A stretch of 8,459 bases of DNA from NCBI GenBank assembly GCA_012517645.1, contig JAAYUR010000072.1:1-8459 (forward strand). The letters run 5' to 3'. The notes under the pieces were generated by a model. That model was not told where the DNA came from, made no database searches, and saw only the letters and a program-made list of their open reading frames with translations. A program made the position numbers and the translations under genes. The DNA comes from Treponema sp. (GTDB taxonomy: Bacteria; Spirochaetota; Spirochaetia; Treponematales; UBA12059). Position 1 is the stretch's first letter. Each line of letters starts with the position of its first letter. Positions 6,721-8,459 of this stretch are shown one piece after another.

Positions 6721-6733
6721 TTAAAGACTTTAA
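6721..6733. promoter_or_regulatory. Perfect 13-bp palindromic operator-like site
   Basis: TTAAAG-A-CTTTAA, an exact 6-bp inverted repeat around one central base, made only of A/T-rich sequence in a very GC-rich region. It starts 3 bases after the cupin promoter -10 and also covers the candidate -10 of the divergent ROK gene. One bound repressor could thus block both. It differs from the sites in the other divergent region, which points to a separate regulator, most simply the ROK protein encoded at 5310-6617. Confidence 0.6.
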
Positions 6734-6755
6734 CATATAGGGGCCGATATGGCAA
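6727..6755 (-). promoter_or_regulatory. Candidate promoter of the second ROK gene
   Basis: On the minus strand TTGCCA (6755-6750), a 17-base spacer, then TAAAGT (6732-6727). Five of six -35 positions and four of six -10 positions match. The -10 lies inside the palindrome, which would fit autoregulation. The -35 falls in the first codons of the cupin gene. Weak but well spaced. Confidence 0.35.
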
Positions 6756-7504
6756 CCAAGGACGGAAGACTTTTCCATGCCCGGGACAGCCGGGCGGTTC
6801 TTCGGGAAGTGTTCAACCAACGGGACTCGAACCTCGAGTTCCTCTCCCTGGCGGAGCTGGACATCGCGGACGCCCGCTCCACCGGTCTCTGCCACAAGCG
6901 GGAGGAGACCCTGGCCTTCAACCTGGCCGGGCCCGCCTCGGTCTTCGTGGACGGAACCGAGTACAAGATGGAGCACTACGACGTGCTCTACATCCCCAAG
7001 GGCGCGGAGTACGTGGTCGAGGCGGGGCCGGAACCGGCGCACCTCTACCTCTACCGTGCCCTGGCCCAGAACGTCCATCCCGTCCAGCATAGGCGCTGGA
7101 AGGAACTCAAGGACGATCCGTCCCGGATACGCCTGTTGACCCGGAAGAAGGTCCACCTGATGTTCGACGTAGCCGAGAAGGCGGACAAGTTCATGGCGGG
7201 CTACACCTTCTACGAGGACCGCGCCCGGGCCTGGCCGCCCCACAACCACACGGACCAGGAGGAGTGCTACTCCTTCATCGAGGGCTCCGGGGCCATGCAG
7301 GTCTACGAGGACGACGAGAAGCTCACCTTCGTGAAGGGAGTCCAGGTCGGCAGCCACGTGACCATCCCCCTTATGAACTACCACCCCGTCTTCAGCCACG
7401 AGGAGCCTCTCTGCTTCATCTGGTGCATAGCCGGGGAACGATACTGGGTGGGGGACAAGAACAAGTCCTTCATGGACGGTACCGCCAAGAAGGTGACGAC
7501 ATGA
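6749..7504 (+). CDS. KduI/IolB-type bicupin, probable aldose-ketose (sulfo)sugar isomerase
   Basis: Cytoplasmic metal-dependent isomerase of the KduI/IolB cupin superfamily, 251 residues, slightly shorter than KduI. The N-terminal cupin has SVFVDGTEYKMEHYDVLYIPKGAEYVV (shown here only by its key parts VDG, H77-Y-D and PKGAE), which follows KduI closely. The C-terminal cupin holds the metal site: H165-x-H167 in PPHNHTDQEECY, E172, and H212 in NYHPVF, followed by FIWCIAGE, the KduI FIWGMxGE block. Start is ATG 6749 with AGGGG five bases upstream. The stop shares ATGA with the transketolase start, so they are coupled. KduI acts on 5-keto-4-deoxyuronate, but no other pectin or uronate gene is visible. 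Beside a sulfoquinovosidase and a transketolase, conversion of SQ to sulfofructose, or of a shorter sulfo-aldose to its ketose, is a better guess. Family is confident; substrate is inference, and genuine KduI or IolB activity remains possible. Confidence 0.85.
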   Translation: MATKDGRLFHARDSRAVLREVFNQRDSNLEFLSLAELDIADARSTGLCHKREETLAFNLAGPASVFVDGTEYKMEHYDVLYIPKGAEYVVEAGPEPAHLYLYRALAQNVHPVQHRRWKELKDDPSRIRLLTRKKVHLMFDVAEKADKFMAGYTFYEDRARAWPPHNHTDQEECYSFIEGSGAMQVYEDDEKLTFVKGVQVGSHVTIPLMNYHPVFSHEEPLCFIWCIAGERYWVGDKNKSFMDGTAKKVTT

Positions 7505-8403
7505 TCAACCCTTCCCCCGAACGCCCCGCCTCCCCCGCGGAGCTCGCGGACCTGGCCTCCCGGGCCCGGTCCATCCGCAGGTCCTGCCTCGAGTCCATCG
7601 CCGCCCTGGGGGTCGGGCACGTGGGCGGCTCCATGTCCGTGGTGGAAACCCTGGCGATCCTGTACTTCCGGCACCTCCGCCTGGATCCCGAGAACCCCAA
7701 GAACCCGGACCGGGACCGCTTCGTCCTGTCCAAGGGCCACGCGGGACCGGCGCTCTACGCGGCCCTTGCCGAGAAGGGCTACATTCCCCGGGAGATGCTC
7801 GGAACCCTGAACAGGGGGGGCACCTCCCTGCCCAGCCACGCGGACCGCCAGAAGACCCCCGGGGTGGACATGAGCACCGGCTCCCTGGGCCAGGGCTTCT
7901 CCGCGGCCTGCGGCATAGCCCTGGGGCTCCGGATGGACGGACCTCGGGCGGACGGCTCTATCCGCCGCTGCTGGGCCATCATCGGGGACGGGGAGAGCGA
8001 CGAGGGTCAGGTCTGGGAGGCCGCGGCCTTCGCGGCCCACTACCGGCTTTCCAACCTGATCGCCTTCACGGACGCCAACCGCTTCCAGATCGACGGGGCC
8101 ACGGAGGCGGTGATGCACCTCCGGGACCTGTCCGCCAAGTGGTCCGCCTTCGGCTGGAGAACCTTCCGGGTCGACGGCCACGACCTGGCGGCCCTGGACC
8201 GGACCATCCTTTCCGCCTGCTCCCCGGATCCCGAGGCGGACGCGGAGGGCCGGGGCCGACCCTCCATGATCATCCTGGACACGGTCAAGGGGAAGGGAGT
8301 CCCCGCCCTGGAAGGGAAGGCCGAGAGCCACAACGCGCCCTTCGGGCCCGCGGATCTCGAGGCCGCCCTGGAAGCGCTGGACAAGGAGGCCCCCCGTGGC
8401 TGA
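7501..8403 (+). CDS. Transketolase N-terminal subunit (split transketolase; sulfofructose transketolase candidate, SqwG-like)
   Basis: Thiamine-diphosphate-binding half of a two-subunit transketolase, 300 residues, typical for the split form. Visible: H40 in GHVGGSMS, H80 in LSKGHAGPALY, H113 in LPSHAD, STGSLGQG at 126-133, the TPP/metal motif G162-D163-G164-x-x-x-E-G-Q with N193 in TDANRFQIDG, DGHD at 225-228, and H277 in ESHNAP. H40, H80, H113 and H277 match the active-site His26, 66, 100 and 261 of E. coli transketolase. Start is ATG 7501, overlapping the cupin stop by 4 bases; the 3' end overlaps the partner subunit by 8 bases. In sulfo-TK sulfoglycolysis a split transketolase (SqwGH) cleaves sulfofructose and sulfoerythrulose, passing the two-carbon unit to glyceraldehyde 3-phosphate. 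The neighbouring sulfoquinovosidase makes that role likely. The residues that bind sugar phosphate or sulfonate are mostly in the other subunit, so an ordinary pentose-phosphate transketolase is not excluded. Confidence 0.93.
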   Translation: MINPSPERPASPAELADLASRARSIRRSCLESIAALGVGHVGGSMSVVETLAILYFRHLRLDPENPKNPDRDRFVLSKGHAGPALYAALAEKGYIPREMLGTLNRGGTSLPSHADRQKTPGVDMSTGSLGQGFSAACGIALGLRMDGPRADGSIRRCWAIIGDGESDEGQVWEAAAFAAHYRLSNLIAFTDANRFQIDGATEAVMHLRDLSAKWSAFGWRTFRVDGHDLAALDRTILSACSPDPEADAEGRGRPSMIILDTVKGKGVPALEGKAESHNAPFGPADLEAALEALDKEAPRG

Positions 8404-8459
8404 TCGAGAGATGCGGGCGGTGTACGCCCAGACCCTGACGGCCCTGGCGGCCTCGGACC
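8396..8459 (+). CDS. Transketolase C-terminal subunit, first 21 codons (cut by window edge)
   Basis: Start of the pyrimidine-binding/C-terminal half of the split transketolase, partner of the preceding gene. The GTG at 8396 has AAGGAGG six bases upstream, a strong ribosome site, and reads V/M-A-D-R-E-M-R-A-V-Y-A-Q-T-L. The pattern M-R-x-x-Y-x-x-T-L-x-x-L is how this subunit usually begins. It overlaps the N-terminal subunit stop by 8 bases, implying coupled, equimolar translation. An in-frame ATG at 8411 is possible but less well supplied. If this is SqwH-like, substrate-binding residues beyond the window should differ from phosphate-specific transketolases. Confidence 0.85.
   Translation, partial: MADREMRAVYAQTLTALAASD

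Noticed and set aside
5346..6740. 464-codon plus-strand open frame opposite the second ROK gene
   Set aside because: Gly/Pro/Gln/Arg-rich shadow; the minus frame has an intact winged helix, ROK motifs and zinc site.
6614..7399. Minus-strand open frame opposite the cupin, extending into the ROK promoter region
   Set aside because: The opposite strand carries a convincing KduI/IolB cupin with ribosome site and metal residues; this frame has no family features.
1..8459. tRNA or rRNA genes, CRISPR arrays, insertion sequences or phage genes
   Set aside because: I saw no repeat-spacer pattern, transposase frame, terminal inverted repeats or tRNA-like fold in either divergent region or elsewhere.

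Overview
This is a GC-rich bacterial window (very GC-rich third codon positions) with a sharp drop in GC at two divergent promoter regions. The binding protein has a plain signal-peptidase-I leader (A-S-A before Q22) with no lipobox cysteine. That suggests a diderm rather than a Gram-positive. The general style (ROK repressors, MalE-type binding protein, TTG and GTG starts) would fit a high-GC spirochaete or similar phylum, but I cannot fix the taxon from sequence alone.

The best-supported reading is a sulfoquinovose (SQ, the sulfonated sugar of plant and cyanobacterial sulfolipid) utilisation locus. The anchor is the GH31 gene at 2011-4107. It has the sulfoquinovosidase YihQ signature throughout, including both catalytic aspartates and all five residues of the sulfonate/substrate-binding QQRWY set, at the same residue numbers I recall for E. 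coli YihQ.

Layout: (a) 1-1636, minus strand: a sugar-binding protein gene followed by the first permease gene of an ABC importer (cut by the window edge), with a strong intrinsic terminator lying between the two, inside the 5' part of the permease frame. (b) 1637-2010: divergent promoter region with two good sigma70-type promoters and two related AT-rich operator-like sites. (c) 2011-5303, plus strand: sulfoquinovosidase and a ROK regulator overlapping by 4 bases. (d) 5310-6617, minus strand: a second ROK regulator, convergent with the first and 6 bases away. (e) 6618-6748: second divergent region, with a promoter for the right-hand operon and a perfect 13-bp palindrome at its expected transcription start. 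(f) 6749-8459, plus strand: a KduI/IolB-type bicupin, then the N-terminal and the beginning of the C-terminal subunit of a split transketolase, all overlapping (4-base ATGA, then 8 bases).

Working model (inference): an ABC importer brings in SQ or SQ-glycerol, the GH31 enzyme frees SQ, the cupin isomerises an aldose sulfosugar to the ketose, and the split transketolase removes two-carbon units, as in the transketolase type of sulfoglycolysis (sulfo-TK). The later enzymes (sulfoerythrose isomerase, sulfolactaldehyde oxidoreductase, sulfonate exporter) would have to lie downstream of base 8459. If they do not, the cupin and transketolase may serve another sugar pathway.
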